DNA of 6,469 bases from Deltaproteobacteria bacterium (lineage in GTDB: Bacteria; Desulfobacterota; Desulfomonilia; UBA1062), in the NCBI GenBank assembly GCA_016934135.1, contig JAFGTK010000184.1, forward strand, positions 1 through 6,469, written 5' to 3'. Within the stretch, counting starts at the first letter, position 1. The number at the start of each line of letters is the position of its first letter. Position numbers and translations under genes: made by a program. Positions 5,637 to 6,469 of this stretch are shown piece by piece. The notes under the pieces are model-generated. The model saw nothing but the letters and a program-made list of their open reading frames with translations, had not been told where the DNA came from and did no database searches.

Positions 5637-6469
5637 ATGTCTGCACTCTTTGAACCCGCGCTTATAAACAAAATGAATCTGAAAAACAGGATCGTGAAAT
5701 CCGCCACCATCGAGAACATGGCTACCCTTGGCGGCCTTCCGACTGACAGGACACTGCAGTTTTACACCCGGCTGGCAAAAGGAGGCACAGGGCTCATCAT
5801 TACCGGCTATGCCTATGTCAATGAAGTAGGCCGGTCCTATCCTTTGCAGAACGGCGCACACACCGATGCAGTCGTTGAACGATGGAAGCCCATAACCGAA
5901 AAGGTTCACGAGCACGGCTCAAGGATCGCCATGCAGATCGTTCATGGCGGGAGGCAGACCAAGCCCGATCCTCTTGAGAACAGGCTGCAGCTTGCACCCT
6001 CGGCAGTACCGAATATGGTATACTTCACATTGCCGAAGAGCATGAGCGAGGAACAGATATGGCAGACCATCACCGATTTTGCAGATGCTGCCGAACGTGC
6101 TGTAAAGGCGGGGTTCGATGCGGTCCAGATACACGCGGCCCATGGATACCTGATATCGAGCTTTCTCTCGCCTGTTACCAACCGCCGCAAAGACGCCTGG
6201 GGAGGCAGCATAAAGGGCAGGTTCAAATTCCTGGAAGAGGTATACAAGGCTGTGAAAAAACGGGTTGGTGATGATTTTCCTGTTATGGCAAAGCTGAACA
6301 TCCAGGATTTTGTTCCGTTGGGCCTCGGACCGAAAAACAGCTTCCCTGCTGCACGCATGCTTGCAGAACTCGGGCTCGATGCACTGGAGATAAGCGGCGG
6401 CATTGCCGAGACATCACTGGGCATGTGCCGCGGCGATTCACCCGCACAGGTCCTTACCCGAAATCGATC
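5637..6469 (+). CDS. NADH:flavin oxidoreductase, Old Yellow Enzyme family (3' truncated)
   Basis: The reading frame runs from ATG 5637 off the right edge, giving 277 complete codons. AAGGAGA at 5624-5630 is 6 bases upstream. The visible part is most of an FMN-binding TIM barrel: NRIVKSATIENMA (17-29), the strand GLIITGYAYV (52-61), QIVHGGRQ (100-107, with Q100 a likely flavin contact), the active-site pair H166 and H169 in HAAHGY (166-171), and FLSPVTNRRKDAWGGS, the family signature. K219 (MAKLN) stands where many members have an Arg near the flavin phosphate side. Such enzymes reduce activated C=C bonds of enones, enoates or dienoyl-CoA using NAD(P)H. The C-terminus is missing, so it cannot be seen whether the protein ends after the barrel (about 350-400 residues) or continues into the 4Fe-4S/FAD part of 2,4-dienoyl-CoA reductase or BaiCD types. 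It lies 39 bases after the MDH-like gene. Confidence 0.92.
   Translation, partial: MSALFEPALINKMNLKNRIVKSATIENMATLGGLPTDRTLQFYTRLAKGGTGLIITGYAYVNEVGRSYPLQNGAHTDAVVERWKPITEKVHEHGSRIAMQIVHGGRQTKPDPLENRLQLAPSAVPNMVYFTLPKSMSEEQIWQTITDFADAAERAVKAGFDAVQIHAAHGYLISSFLSPVTNRRKDAWGGSIKGRFKFLEEVYKAVKKRVGDDFPVMAKLNIQDFVPLGLGPKNSFPAARMLAELGLDALEISGGIAETSLGMCRGDSPAQVLTRNR

Noticed and set aside
5942..6424. 160-codon minus-strand frame opposite the flavoenzyme
   Set aside because: The plus strand shows conserved Old Yellow Enzyme motifs throughout this stretch. The antisense product is low-complexity and Ser-rich, without known features.

Overview
The window reads as ordinary chromosomal DNA from a moderate-GC Gram-negative bacterium. 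All genes lie on the + strand with good Shine-Dalgarno sequences. The best guess for the host is an anaerobic Desulfobacterota (former Deltaproteobacteria) lineage of the Syntrophales/Desulfobacterales type. This rests on three things: the GAF-PAS-HisKA-HATPase-REC kinase with its C-terminal response-regulator style, the HDOD protein, and the malate-dehydrogenase-like and Old Yellow Enzyme-like genes. It is an inference from protein style and is not proven by the sequence.

Layout. Positions 1-87 are an open frame that probably is the 3' end of an unidentified gene. Next come a small predicted lipoprotein (188-439) and a classical short-chain dehydrogenase/reductase (473-1264), 33 bases apart and probably co-transcribed. 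A 280-base AT-rich gap (1265-1544) follows. It holds short repeats and palindromes but no gene and no convincing terminator or promoter. Then comes a signalling pair: an HDOD-domain protein with a TTG start (1545-2411) and, 6 bases later, a 715-residue hybrid sensor histidine kinase (2418-4565). After a 111-base gap with a plausible sigma-70 type promoter come a lactate/malate dehydrogenase family protein (4677-5597) and an Old Yellow Enzyme family NADH:flavin oxidoreductase (5637 onward), which runs off the right edge.

How the parts may work together. The HDOD protein and the hybrid kinase are almost certainly one transcription unit and plausibly one signalling pathway. The kinase has its own receiver domain but no output domain, and no separate response regulator is visible, so its downstream partner is unknown. 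The dehydrogenase and the flavin oxidoreductase form a second likely operon of cytoplasmic redox enzymes. The dehydrogenase keeps the catalytic Asp/Arg/His set but has altered residues in two otherwise well-conserved active-site loops, so its substrate may not be plain malate.

No mobile element, CRISPR array, tRNA, rRNA or obvious defence or biosynthetic system was seen. The most interesting points are the HDOD/hybrid-kinase pair, the unusual dehydrogenase active-site loops, and an exact 20-base repeat shared by the two adjacent signalling genes. None of these amounts to clear evidence for an undescribed system.
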